A stretch of DNA of 64,000 nucleotides from Hyphomicrobiales bacterium (GTDB lineage: Bacteria; Pseudomonadota; Alphaproteobacteria; Rhizobiales; Rhizobiaceae). The notes under the pieces are model-generated. The model saw only the letters and a list, made by a program, of their open reading frames with translations, searched no databases and was not told the DNA's origin. The DNA is taken from NCBI GenBank assembly GCA_900473745.1, contig UCMW01000014.1, positions 1-64,000 of the forward strand. Direction: 5' to 3'. The translations under genes and the position numbers were made by a program. Positions 25,807 to 34,418 of this stretch are shown here, piece by piece (position 1 is the stretch's first letter; each line of letters begins with the position of its first letter).

Positions 25807-26979
25807 TCAAGGTTGTTTGGCGACGGCAATGGCCGTCTCCAGATCCCTCCACAAGACCTCGGTTCCCTCGAGGCCGACATGAAGGCGCACGGACCGCGGG
25901 TTCATGCCGAAGGCATGCGCGGAATTCGGTTGGGCTTTCTGCTGCAGGACCACTTCGCCTGGCACCACGAGACTTTCATGGCCGCCCCAGCTCACGCCCA
26001 GCTTGAAGAGTTGCAGCTGGTCGCAGAAGGCCCTGATGTCGACGCCCTCGCGGAAGACGAAGGAGAAGAGGCCGGAGGTGCCGGTGAGACCCGGCGGCAA
26101 TTGATTGGCAAGGCCCGGATGGTTGACCTGCTCGACCACATCGAGCGCCTTCAGCCGACGGGCGATGTCGAGAGCTGACGCCTCATGCGCCTTCATCCGG
26201 ATCGGAAGCGTCCGCAAGCCCCGGATCAGCAGCCAGGCATCAAACGGCGACATCTTTCCGCCGAGATAAGGCAAGGCCTCGCCGCGGATGCGATCGATCA
26301 GCGTCTTCGAACCGGTCACGACGCCGGCCACGACATCGCTATGGCCGCCGAGATATTTCGAGGCCGAATGCAGGACGATATCGACGCCGAGCGACAGCGG
26401 GCGCTGGAAGATCGGGCTTGCCCAGCTGTTGTCGATGACGCTGACGGCGCCGTGTTTTCTAGCGATGGATGCGAGTGCCGCCACGTCATGCGGCTCCATG
26501 ATCCAGCTTGTCGGGCTTTCGAGATAAAGCAGCTTGGCGCCGGCCATGGCCTGGTCCACTGCATCGAGATCCGTGCCGTCGACATAGGTCACTTCGACCT
26601 TCATGCGTTTCAGAAGCGTGCCGAACAGACGAAAGGCATCCGGATAGAGATGGCGGACGGCGACGATACGATCGCCGGGCTCGACAAAGGTGATGACGGT
26701 GGACGAGATCGCTGCCATGCCGCTGCCGAAACCGAGCGCATCCTCGCCGCCTTCGAGCTTGGCCAGCATCTCCTCGAAATGGCGCACCGTCGGGTTAAGA
26801 CCGCGCGAATACACGGGCCGGTTACGCTCGCCGCGATAGGTGGCGACCATTTCGTCATAGGTCTCAAACGTGAACAGCGAGGTCTGGACGATCGGGGGAA
26901 CGACCGCCTCGAAGGCATTGGTTCCGTCATGGGCGACGATAAGGGAGGCGAGCTCAAACGGATCCGAACCGTTGATCAT
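25807..26979 (-). CDS. Cys/Met-metabolism PLP-dependent enzyme (cystathionine lyase/synthase family)
   Basis: A 390-residue fold-type I PLP enzyme. The internal-aldimine Lys is in SASKYLGGHSDVVAG, near residue 212. Other landmarks are YSRGLNPTVRHFEEMLAKLEGGEDALGFGSGMAAIS and the PLP Asp in VSVIDNSWASPIFQRP. Family reactions are beta- or gamma-elimination or replacement on sulfur amino acids. Its start overlaps the GntR stop by four bases, and the binding-protein gene follows 42 bases later. The family is clear but the substrate is not, and the pairing with a sugar-type importer is unusual. Confidence 0.87.
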   Translation of the reverse strand: MINGSDPFELASLIVAHDGTNAFEAVVPPIVQTSLFTFETYDEMVATYRGERNRPVYSRGLNPTVRHFEEMLAKLEGGEDALGFGSGMAAISSTVITFVEPGDRIVAVRHLYPDAFRLFGTLLKRMKVEVTYVDGTDLDAVDQAMAGAKLLYLESPTSWIMEPHDVAALASIARKHGAVSVIDNSWASPIFQRPLSLGVDIVLHSASKYLGGHSDVVAGVVTGSKTLIDRIRGEALPYLGGKMSPFDAWLLIRGLRTLPIRMKAHEASALDIARRLKALDVVEQVNHPGLANQLPPGLTGTSGLFSFVFREGVDIRAFCDQLQLFKLGVSWGGHESLVVPGEVVLQQKAQPNSAHAFGMNPRSVRLHVGLEGTEVLWRDLETAIAVAKQP

Positions 26980-27680
26980 TTGGACATTTCCTTGATGTCT
27001 TCCTCGACGATGTCGAGAATCTTGATGGTCTCGCGTCGCGCTGCCTCGGTGTCTTGGGCGACGATCGCGTTGAACAATGTGCGGTGATACGGGAAGGACC
27101 TGAAGGCAAAGTCGGGTCTGTCGAAGGGCGTGTCCCAGAAGCGCTCGAACGCTTCGCGCATCTGTTCGAGCAATTGCCGGAACAGCGGATTGTGGGTGGC
27201 GTCGTAGATCGCGAGGTGGAAGACGAGGTCTTCCTTGCCGGCGGTGCCCTTGATCAGATGCACGCGCTCCATCTCATCCAGAGCCTCGCTGATCTTGCGC
27301 AGATCCTCTGCCGTCCTGCGGCGGGCGGCCGCCATGCAGGCCTCGCATTCGATCCCGCGGCGAACCTCCAGCGTTTGCAAAAGCGCGTCGCGCAGGCTGC
27401 CCATCGTCATGGAGAGGGGCATATGGACGGTTGCCGACGTGATCGGCTTGATCAGATAGGTGCCGCTGCCCTTGCGGGTTTCCATGACACCCAGCGCCTG
27501 GAACTGGCGAATGACTTCGCGGATTGTCGAGCGCCCAACGCCGAGTGCGGCCATCAGCTCCCGCTCCGCCGGCAGCCGGTCCCCGGCCGCGAGCGCCGAT
27601 TGCTGGATATAGGCCGCCAGAGATTCGGTCACTTGGCGCCCTCGATCCGCGGGCGGGAGGGGTATGAGAGAGGTTTTCAT
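26976..27680 (-). CDS. GntR-family (FadR-type) transcriptional regulator
   Basis: A 234-residue FCD regulator. The start at 27680 (MKTSLIPLPPADRG) is preferred because a TGAGGTAACG ribosome site directly precedes it. The winged helix is in LPAERELMAALGVGRSTIREVIRQFQALGVMETRKGSGTYL, residues about 35-75. An FCD domain follows with candidate ligand residues (DLVFHLAIYDATHNPLF and FRSFPYHRTLFNAI). It heads the leftward operon and so probably controls its own transcript with the PLP enzyme and importer. Confidence 0.9.
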   Translation of the reverse strand: MKTSLIPLPPADRGRQVTESLAAYIQQSALAAGDRLPAERELMAALGVGRSTIREVIRQFQALGVMETRKGSGTYLIKPITSATVHMPLSMTMGSLRDALLQTLEVRRGIECEACMAAARRRTAEDLRKISEALDEMERVHLIKGTAGKEDLVFHLAIYDATHNPLFRQLLEQMREAFERFWDTPFDRPDFAFRSFPYHRTLFNAIVAQDTEAARRETIKILDIVEEDIKEMSK

Positions 27681-27689
27681 CGTTACCTC

Positions 27690-27712
27690 AAATTGGTCTG
27701 ACATCATATCAA
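27690..27712. promoter_or_regulatory. Possible GntR operator upstream of the regulator gene
   Basis: AATTGGTCTGAC is followed by a TATCAATC half. The left part equals the half-site seen in FadR/PdhR/LldR-type operators (AATTGGTNNNACC), but the right half is imperfect. It lies just upstream of the ribosome site of the GntR gene, consistent with autoregulation. Low confidence. Confidence 0.25.
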
Positions 27713-28151
27713 TCAGGTCACTGTTGTCCTGTCAACGACCGATGCCTTGCGACGGTGGATTGTTCCTCGGACCGGATCATCCAGGCGCTCCGTCCACATG
27801 CGCGGGAGTAGGGGGAGCGCGTCGGGGTAGCGCCAGATGGGCCGTGCATGAAGCTTGCTCCTCAGTGAGGACAGCCCAAGACCGGATAAGATAACCCAGC
27901 TTCTCGGCACTATCCTGAACTCCCCCGCCCAAACACGGCGGGCGACCTCGTTTGGGTGCTGTTCGCGCACACCAGCGCTGTATTGCTGGCGGCATTGCAT
28001 GGAGGCTCGGGTTGGCGACGGAGGTGCCGTTCGTCAGGTCGTTGTTGGCATTTGGAAGACTGGCAATTACGTCGTGGGCTTTCGTTGGAAACGCGACTAA
28101 AACAGGTGGCTGTAAACGGCGCATAAGGCAGGCTCAAGCAATGGGGACACT
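27713..28151. other. Non-coding gap between divergent GntR operon and BciA-like gene
   Basis: About 440 bases with no reading frame that shows a recognisable protein. It must contain promoters for both flanking genes, but I see no convincing -35/-10 pair, tRNA or repeat. Confidence 0.5.
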
Positions 28152-29189
28152 GTGACGGGCAATGGCATTTCGGCGATACCGGGCCATTCCGGCCTGCGAG
28201 CCTCCAGGCGTGTCTGCCTGCTGGGCGCCACCGGCACGATCGGTCGCGCGACATCTGCGGCTCTCATGCGGCGCGGATATGAGGTGGTCTGTTTGGTCCG
28301 GCCGCCTGCTGCTGCCAGTGGAGCGGGCGTTCCAACGACACTCTCTCGAGAGCTGGAAGGTGCATCTGTCCGGTTCGTGGATGTTTCTGATCCGGTATCC
28401 CTGGATCGCGTCGGATTTTCCGGCTCCAGATTCGATGCCGTGATCTCTTGCATGGCGTCGCGTACCGGGGCGCCGAAAGATGCCTGGGCCATAGACTACC
28501 GCGCTCAGTTGAACGTGTTGGAAGCGGCACAGCGTGGAGGCGTGGATCACTTCGTCCTTTTGTCTGCCATCTGCGTACAGAAGCCGTTGCTCGCCTTTCA
28601 ACAGGCCAAGCTGGCATTTGAGGGAGCCCTTGTGGCATCCGGTCTGCGCTATTCCATCGTGCGACCGACCGCCTTCTTCAAATCCTTGTCCGGCCAGATC
28701 GAACGCGTCCGTAAGGGTAGCCCGTTTCTGATCTTCGGAGACGGCACACTGACCTCCTGCAAACCCATCAGCGATAGCGATCTGGGCGACTATCTCGTCT
28801 CTTGCCTGGAAGATGCGCATCTCTGGAACTGCATCTTGCCCATCGGCGGGCCGGGTGAGGCGATCACACCACGCCAGCAGGGCGAGGCACTCTTTGAACT
28901 CCTCGGGCGCCAGCCTAAGTTTCGATCCGTTCCAATCGCCGTGCTCGACGGCATTATCGGCGGCCTCGCCACCCTTGGTCTGATCGTACCGGCTCTGCGC
29001 GAGAAGGCGGAACTGGCACGGATCGGCCGCTACTACGCAACCGAATCCATGCTTGTGCTCGATCCGCAGACAGGGCGGTATGATGCGGATGCCACGCCTT
29101 CGACAGGGACCGAGACTTTGTTCGACTTCTACCGCTCTGTCGTGGCCGGTGGTGCCCTGCCTGACAGGGGAGACCATGCCGTCTTCTAG
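28152..29189 (+). CDS. bciA: NAD(P)-binding protein similar to divinyl chlorophyllide a 8-vinyl-reductase (BciA)
   Basis: A 345-residue atypical short-chain dehydrogenase starting at GTG 28152. The Rossmann motif is VCLLGATGTIGRAT near residue 22, and the block YSIVRPTAFFKSLSGQIERVRKGSPFLIFGDGTLTSCKPISDSDL (given here only as a landmark, about residues 172-216) is what marks BciA-type reductases. Such enzymes reduce the C8 vinyl group of divinyl chlorophyllide with NADPH in bacteriochlorophyll synthesis. No other pigment gene is in the window. The protein is either a relic of or a distant part of a photosynthesis set, or a relative with another substrate. The call is by remembered motif. Confidence 0.6.
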   Translation: MTGNGISAIPGHSGLRASRRVCLLGATGTIGRATSAALMRRGYEVVCLVRPPAAASGAGVPTTLSRELEGASVRFVDVSDPVSLDRVGFSGSRFDAVISCMASRTGAPKDAWAIDYRAQLNVLEAAQRGGVDHFVLLSAICVQKPLLAFQQAKLAFEGALVASGLRYSIVRPTAFFKSLSGQIERVRKGSPFLIFGDGTLTSCKPISDSDLGDYLVSCLEDAHLWNCILPIGGPGEAITPRQQGEALFELLGRQPKFRSVPIAVLDGIIGGLATLGLIVPALREKAELARIGRYYATESMLVLDPQTGRYDADATPSTGTETLFDFYRSVVAGGALPDRGDHAVF

Positions 29190-29296
29190 GTTGCTGTGAG
29201 GCCTGAACGATCTGCTCTCTGAGAACGCATCTTTCCATTGCCACGCAAGCGTTTAGGTCCGGGGAGAGATTATGAAGGCATGATGGGGAGCAGGAC

Positions 29297-30247
29297 ATGG
29301 CCAGAAGAGGGAAGATGATGATGATGACGATCTTTGCCTGGCTGGCCGGGTTCATTGTCCTTGGGATCATCGCCATGGCGGTCTGGCTTTATCAACCCGA
29401 CAAACCGCGTGCCGCGCTGGAAGAAGCCTATGCCGGCGAGTATCGCACTGTCGACGGAGTTCGTCTGCGGTTGCGCGACACCGGCCCGTCGGACGCGCAG
29501 GCCATTGTCATGCTCCACGGTTTTGGCGCCAGCCTGGAAACCTGGGAGGACTGGGCAAAGGCCTTGTCGGCACGCTACCGGGTCATTCGCTTCGACTTGC
29601 CGGGATTTGGGCTGACCGGGGCAGATCCGACGGGCGATTACACTGACGCGCGCAGCATGAAGATCCTGGGAGACCTGATGGACCAGCTGGATGTGGATCG
29701 CGCGAGCCTGATCGGCAATTCCCTGGGCGGGCGCATTGCCTGGAACTTTGCCGCGCTGCATCCGGATCGGGTGATCAATCTCGCCCTCATCTCTCCCGAT
29801 GGTTTCGCCAGTCCCGGCTTTGACTATGGCAGGCAATCAGAGACGCCGCTGATCATGCGCGCTCTGCCCTATACGGCACCGCGCAGCATGTTGAAGGCCA
29901 ATCTGGCCGCCGCATATGGAAACCCGGAAGCCCTGAGCGAGGCGAGCGTCACCCGCTACCATGACATGATGCTGGCACCTGGCGTCCGTCCCGCAATCCT
30001 TGCACGCCTGAGCCAGGTGCTTCTGCGCGAACCCGGTCCAACGCTCGCCCGCATACAGGCCCCGACACTGCTTCTCTGGGGCGAGAAAGACGGCATGATC
30101 CCGATCAGCAATGCGGATGATTATCTGCGACACCTCCCAAATGCCACGCTGGTGCGCTTGCCGGGCCTTGGCCATCTGCCCTTTGAGGAAGATCCTGTTC
30201 GGTCGCTCCTCCCCCTGGAGCGCTTCCTGTCAGGCGAGGCGCCATAG
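29297..30247 (+). CDS. Membrane-anchored alpha/beta hydrolase
   Basis: A 316-residue hydrolase with an N-terminal membrane anchor (MMMMTIFAWLAGFIVLGIIAMAVW). The oxyanion motif is LHGFGASLETW, the nucleophile elbow GNSLGGRIAW, the Asp lies in WGEKDGMIP and the His in PGLGHLPFEEDP, so the triad is complete. The start is ambiguous among 29297 and the Met run from 29315, which has AGAGGGAAG just before it. It follows the BciA-like gene by about 107 bases in the same direction. The substrate is unknown. Confidence 0.8.
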   Translation: MARRGKMMMMTIFAWLAGFIVLGIIAMAVWLYQPDKPRAALEEAYAGEYRTVDGVRLRLRDTGPSDAQAIVMLHGFGASLETWEDWAKALSARYRVIRFDLPGFGLTGADPTGDYTDARSMKILGDLMDQLDVDRASLIGNSLGGRIAWNFAALHPDRVINLALISPDGFASPGFDYGRQSETPLIMRALPYTAPRSMLKANLAAAYGNPEALSEASVTRYHDMMLAPGVRPAILARLSQVLLREPGPTLARIQAPTLLLWGEKDGMIPISNADDYLRHLPNATLVRLPGLGHLPFEEDPVRSLLPLERFLSGEAP

Positions 30248-30693
30248 AGCGTCGATTGATGAAGGGGCGGCCTGCTGTCGGTTTCGCGGACATCGGGGGT
30301 CTGATCAGGCGATCAACGAGTTCTCGCAGTCGATCCTTCTTGGTCGCGTTTCGACGCTGGCGGATCTCACGGGATCAACCCGATTTCTGGTCTCGTCTCT
30401 GTCCGACTGCGATTGCCATCGAAACCGGAACCCAGAACCCAGAACCCAGAACGAAGCGCTCGGTCTTGCTGTCGGCCTGATGATCGCTGGCACGCGTACA
30501 GCGTTTCCTGATACGAAATTGCTGTCCGTCACTCCTCGATCGGCGCCTGGCTCTTCCTTCACCGCACCATTCATCCTGCGCGGCGGCGTCTCGCGCACCG
30601 CTGCTGGAAACGATGAGACCGTCCAGGCTGGATGACTGGCGCGATATGCGCGTCCAGAGTTTGAAGGCGAGCTGCGGGAGATGGGGTCCCCGC
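30248..30693. other. Gap between hydrolase and LacI gene, with a short tandem repeat
   Basis: About 445 bases between two converging genes. No supported coding frame was seen. The only marked structure is the heptamer repeat at 30428-30452. No clear hairpin-plus-T-run terminator was found. Confidence 0.5.
30428..30452. repeat. Heptamer tandem repeat
   Basis: Three perfect copies of GAACCCA followed by a partial GAAC copy, in non-coding DNA. Its length makes it a candidate strain-variable microsatellite. Confidence 0.8.
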
Positions 30694-31716
30694 TCAGAGG
30701 TTCTCCTTCAGCAGAACCTCGATGCGGATCTTTTCCTGGGATGCGATCAATTCGCGTTGTTCTAGCCTGGCTCGCATGATGCGGATCGCGCTTCTGACGG
30801 CATGGCTCGGGTCCTGTGCGATGATGGCATCGATCCGGTCATCCTTCAGCGCTTCTTCGCTGAACGGCGTTCTTTCGTGGACGACGATCGTCAGGGTGCA
30901 GGGGTCCTGCACGTCCTCTATGGCGATCAGGGGGGCTCGTGCTTCCGAGCTCAGGACATAGACGGCTCGGACGTCCGGATGGTTCTCCAGAAGGCGGCGG
31001 ATGACCTGTCTCGCGCGCTTTTCGTCGCCATAGGTTTCCAGCGAGGGCAGGGAGACGAGATCAGGGAACTGCTGGTTGATGATGCTGTCGAAGCCAAGTC
31101 GGCGCTCAATGCTGTCCTGGGCCATCATGGTGTCCGCGACGACCATGATCTTGCCCTTTCTGCCCCCCAGGAAGCGCCCGATGATCTTGCCGGCGGTGGC
31201 GCCTGCGGCGAAATTGTTGACGCCGACGAAGTCCGCTTCGGGCAGGCGTTCCTGGCCTGAGAGGAACTGGACGACCTTGATGTTGCGCTCGATCAGGCGC
31301 GCCATCGCATCTCGGACCTGAGGCGATTCCGGTGCCATGATGGCGACGCCGTCGATCTCGCTGCTTGTCAGCCTCGAGAGGTTCCTCGCAATCCCGTGAG
31401 GATCCGAGGCGGGTACCTGGATCACGTCGATGTCCGTCAGGTCGGCACGCATGGCCTCTCTCGCCTGGTCCACCTGGGTCAGCAGCTGCGTGAGATATTG
31501 GTCGCCTGCCTGGGGGAGCACGAAACAGAAGCGGTAGATCCGGTTTCGGGCGAGATTGACCGCGGCCGGATTGCGAATGAAGCCTAGCCGCTCGATGGCC
31601 TCATTGACCTTGCGTGCGGCTTTTTCACTGACATTCGGCCTGTCGTTGAGGACGCGGTCGACCGTCGCAAGGCTTACGCCTGCCGCTTCCGCAAGATCTC
31701 TGGCTGTTGGTCTCAT
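30694..31716 (-). CDS. LacI-family transcriptional regulator of the DhaKL/CUT1 operon
   Basis: A 340-residue LacI regulator. The helix-turn-helix is TARDLAEAAGVSLATVDRVLNDRPNVSEKAARKV (residues 3-36, landmark only). The effector domain follows (FCFVLPQAGDQYLTQLLTQVDQAREAM...). It is divergent from the binding-protein gene at 32014. The intergenic region has two identical perfect palindromes of LacI type, one lying inside the promoter spacer, which strongly suggests that this protein represses the operon. Confidence 0.92.
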   Translation of the reverse strand: MRPTARDLAEAAGVSLATVDRVLNDRPNVSEKAARKVNEAIERLGFIRNPAAVNLARNRIYRFCFVLPQAGDQYLTQLLTQVDQAREAMRADLTDIDVIQVPASDPHGIARNLSRLTSSEIDGVAIMAPESPQVRDAMARLIERNIKVVQFLSGQERLPEADFVGVNNFAAGATAGKIIGRFLGGRKGKIMVVADTMMAQDSIERRLGFDSIINQQFPDLVSLPSLETYGDEKRARQVIRRLLENHPDVRAVYVLSSEARAPLIAIEDVQDPCTLTIVVHERTPFSEEALKDDRIDAIIAQDPSHAVRSAIRIMRARLEQRELIASQEKIRIEVLLKENL

Positions 31717-31788
31717 GTGTTATCCGCATGCGGCAAGGCAGCCGCCTGCGGAGAGTTCTCCAACAAATTCAAACCAAAAGCAAGAAAA

Positions 31789-31804
31789 TGAGGTGCGCAC
31801 CTCA
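31789..31804. promoter_or_regulatory. LacI-type operator O1
   Basis: Perfect 16-bp palindrome TGAGGTGCGCACCTCA with the central CG step typical of LacI-family operators. Its centre is exactly 30 bp from that of O2, about three helical turns. Confidence 0.75.
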
Positions 31805-31812
31805 AAATTAAC

Positions 31813-31841
31813 TTGCTTTGAGGTGCGCACCTCAATTATAC
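31813..31841 (+). promoter_or_regulatory. Predicted promoter of the DhaKL/CUT1 operon
   Basis: TTGCTT (31813-31818) is followed after 17 bases by TTATAC (31836-31841). The whole spacer is filled by operator O2, so bound repressor would exclude RNA polymerase. The transcript would have a leader of about 165 bases before the binding-protein ATG. Confidence 0.5.
31818..31835. promoter_or_regulatory. LacI-type operator O2
   Basis: Second identical copy of TGAGGTGCGCACCTCA (31819-31834), extended by one T/A pair to 18 bp. It overlaps the predicted promoter spacer. Confidence 0.75.
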
Positions 31842-32013
31842 CATCCGTAGAGTTGGATGGAGGGTGGCAGATCCTGCCGCGGCCATGGCTCGCTGTCGGC
31901 GCCGGAGGAGGAAGGCGGACCGACCGGAGGACTGCGCATCTTGTGTTGGGCCCTTTGGGGGCGTTGGACGAAACGCGATGGAGGTCGCTGTTTCGCTATG
32001 GGAGGAGAACGTC

Positions 32014-33348
32014 ATGAAGCCTGCATTCCTGAAATCATCCGTGGCGGTGGCGACCTTGCTGCTTGCCGGCCTGTCCGGGGCGAGCGGCGCCAAGGCCGAG
32101 GATCTGACCCTTTGCTGGGCCGCATGGGATCCTGCAAATGCGCTTGTCGAACTCAGTAAGGACTTCGAGGCGAAGTCCGGTCACAAAATGAAATTCGAAT
32201 TCGTGCCTTGGCCGAATTTTGCCGACCGCATGCTCAACGAGCTCAATTCGGGAGGCAAGCTCTGCGACCTTCTGATCGGCGACAGTCAGTGGATCGGTGG
32301 TGCCGCCGAAAACGGCCAGTATGTGAAGCTCAATGATTTCTTCGACAAGGAAGGGATCAAGATGGACAACTTCATCCCGGCGACAGTCGTCGGTTATGCC
32401 GAGTGGCCGAAGGGCACGCCGAACTACTGGGCGCTGCCGGCCTTCGGCGACGTGGTCGGCTGGACATATCGCAAGGACTGGTTCTCGCGCCCCGAGCTTC
32501 AGGAGGAGTTCAAGACCAAGTATGGCCGCGATCTCGCCGTGCCGAAAACCTTCGCTGAGCTCAAGGATATTGGCGAGTTCTTCCAGGGGCGAAACATCGA
32601 TGGCAAGACAGTCTATGGTGCAGCCATCTACACCGAGCGTGGCTCGGAGGGTATCACCATGGGGGCGATGGATGTCCTCTATTCCTTCGGCTTCGAATAT
32701 CAGAATCCCGCCAAGCCGTATGACATGGAAGGTTTCGTCAATTCGCCATCCGCCATTGCGGGCCTAGAATTCTACAAGGCCCTCTACGACTGCTGCACCC
32801 CGCCAGGCTCGTCGGACACCTACATGTCCGAAAACATCGATGCCTATAAGTCCGGCCAGGTCGCACTGCAGATGAACTTCGCCTTTATCTGGCCCGGCAT
32901 TCATGCCGATGCCAATGTCGGTGGCGACAAGTCGGGTTACTTCCCCAATCCGGCCGGTCCGGATGGCAAGCAGTTCGCGCAGCTCGGAGGGCAGGGTATC
33001 TCGGTGGTCGCGGCGTCGTCCAAGCAGGATGCGGCGCTCGAATACATCAAGTGGTTCGCCCAGCCGGAAATCCAAAACAAGTGGTGGTCGCTGGGTGGTT
33101 ATTCGGCACTGCGTTCCGTCGTCGAGGATCCGGGCTTCGCATCCAGCCAGCCCTATGCCCAGACCTTCCTCGACTCCATGGCGATCGTGAAAGACTTCTG
33201 GGCGGAGCCGTCCTACGCCTCCCTCCTCCAAGCATCCCAGAAGCGCTTCCACGACTATGTCGTGGCGGGCCAGGGCACGTCCAAGGAAGCGCTTGACGGG
33301 CTGGTGAAGGACTGGACCGAGGTCTTCGAGGACGAAGGCAAACTCTGA
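32014..33348 (+). CDS. Carbohydrate/polyol ABC transporter substrate-binding protein (CUT1)
   Basis: A 444-residue periplasmic binding protein starting at 32014 behind GGAGGAG. The signal peptide is MKPAFLKSSVAVATLLLAGLSGASGAKA. The mature protein (EDLTLCWAAWDPANALVELSKDFEAKSGHKMKFEFV) belongs to solute-binding family 1. Conserved pieces include WALPAFGDVVGWTYRKDWF and the C-terminal YIKWFAQPEIQNKWW. It is the first gene of an operon ending in a dihydroxyacetone kinase, so a triose, polyol or short ketose is a plausible ligand. Confidence 0.9.
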   Translation: MKPAFLKSSVAVATLLLAGLSGASGAKAEDLTLCWAAWDPANALVELSKDFEAKSGHKMKFEFVPWPNFADRMLNELNSGGKLCDLLIGDSQWIGGAAENGQYVKLNDFFDKEGIKMDNFIPATVVGYAEWPKGTPNYWALPAFGDVVGWTYRKDWFSRPELQEEFKTKYGRDLAVPKTFAELKDIGEFFQGRNIDGKTVYGAAIYTERGSEGITMGAMDVLYSFGFEYQNPAKPYDMEGFVNSPSAIAGLEFYKALYDCCTPPGSSDTYMSENIDAYKSGQVALQMNFAFIWPGIHADANVGGDKSGYFPNPAGPDGKQFAQLGGQGISVVAASSKQDAALEYIKWFAQPEIQNKWWSLGGYSALRSVVEDPGFASSQPYAQTFLDSMAIVKDFWAEPSYASLLQASQKRFHDYVVAGQGTSKEALDGLVKDWTEVFEDEGKL

Positions 33349-33388
33349 GCCGCAGGTGCGGGACGGAGTTCTCCCTTGAGGGCTCCAG

Positions 33389-33412
33389 CCGGACCGCCCG
33401 ATGGCGGTCCGG
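33389..33412 (+). promoter_or_regulatory. Intra-operon hairpin after the binding-protein gene
   Basis: A 10-bp perfect stem CCGGACCGCC / GGCGGTCCGG with a CGAT tetraloop, between the binding-protein stop and the MalF-type start. No T-run follows. It probably protects the upstream mRNA segment or reduces read-through. Confidence 0.65.
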
Positions 33413-33470
33413 ACCTTCGGGGGCTTAGAGCGCCGCCCGTTCGCCAAGTTTCATACCGGGGAGGCCATCC

Positions 33471-34418
33471 ATGTCCGAGAGCGCCATCGACCGGATTGCG
33501 CGTGCTACACCAGATCGCGTCTCAAGGCGTGCAACGGGTCTGTCGGATCGGGCGATCGCCTGGATCTTCGTTACGCCGACAATCCTCCTTCTGCTCGCCG
33601 TCAACATTTTTCCGCTCATCTGGACGGTTCGCCTTAGCTTCACGAATTTCCGTGTCAACCGACCGAACGAGGCACCGGAATTCGTCGGCTTGAGAAACTA
33701 CGAGCGTATCCTGACAGACGGTGACATCTGGCTGACTATGCAGGCGACTGCGCATTTTCTGTTCTGGACAATCGCGCTCCAGGTGATGATCGGTTTCACG
33801 CTCGCCTATCTGATCAACAAGAAGTTCAAGGGGAACGATCTGTGGACGACGATCATCGTTCTGCCGATGATGCTGAGCCCTGCCGTCGTTGGCAATTTCT
33901 GGACCTTCCTCTACCAACCACAGATCGGCCTGTTCAATTACGCCGTCGCCTTCGTCACGGGCGTAGATCCGTCGAGCTTCTCGATGATCGGCGATGTATC
34001 GCTGGCTCCCTGGGCGATCGTCATCGTCGATACCTGGATGTGGACACCCTTTGTCATGCTGATCTGCCTGGCGGGGCTGCGCTCCATCCCGGACAGCATC
34101 TACGAGGCTGCCGAATGCGACCGCGCCAGCAAGTGGCGGCAGTTCTGGACGATCACGATACCGCTGGTGCTGCCCTTCCTGATGCTCGCCATCCTGTTTC
34201 GCGGGATCGAGAACTTCAAGATGTTCGACCTCGTGGTCCAGCTGACGGGCGGCGGTCCGGGCTCGATCACGGAACTTACCTCGATCAACCTCAAACGTGA
34301 GGCTTTCGAGAAGTGGCGGACCGGCTATGCCTCTGCCTATGCAGTCATCCTCTTCGTCACGGTCTTTGGTCTGGCGTCGATCTACGTCAAGGCGCTGAAC
34401 AAGGTGAAAGAGCGATGA
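33471..34418 (+). CDS. Sugar ABC transporter permease (MalF type)
   Basis: A 315-residue permease with first span IAWIFVTPTILLLLAVNIFPLIWTV. The EAA loop is IYEAAECDRASKWRQFWTITIPLVLPFL, and a late span ends VFGLASIYVKALNKV. Its stop overlaps the MalG-type start (ATGA). Confidence 0.92.
   Translation: MSESAIDRIARATPDRVSRRATGLSDRAIAWIFVTPTILLLLAVNIFPLIWTVRLSFTNFRVNRPNEAPEFVGLRNYERILTDGDIWLTMQATAHFLFWTIALQVMIGFTLAYLINKKFKGNDLWTTIIVLPMMLSPAVVGNFWTFLYQPQIGLFNYAVAFVTGVDPSSFSMIGDVSLAPWAIVIVDTWMWTPFVMLICLAGLRSIPDSIYEAAECDRASKWRQFWTITIPLVLPFLMLAILFRGIENFKMFDLVVQLTGGGPGSITELTSINLKREAFEKWRTGYASAYAVILFVTVFGLASIYVKALNKVKER

Noticed and set aside
27777-28124. Overlapping open frames on both strands in the gap before the BciA-like gene.
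   Set aside because: They show no motif and no ribosome site, and they have the arginine/proline-rich look of shadow frames in GC-rich DNA.
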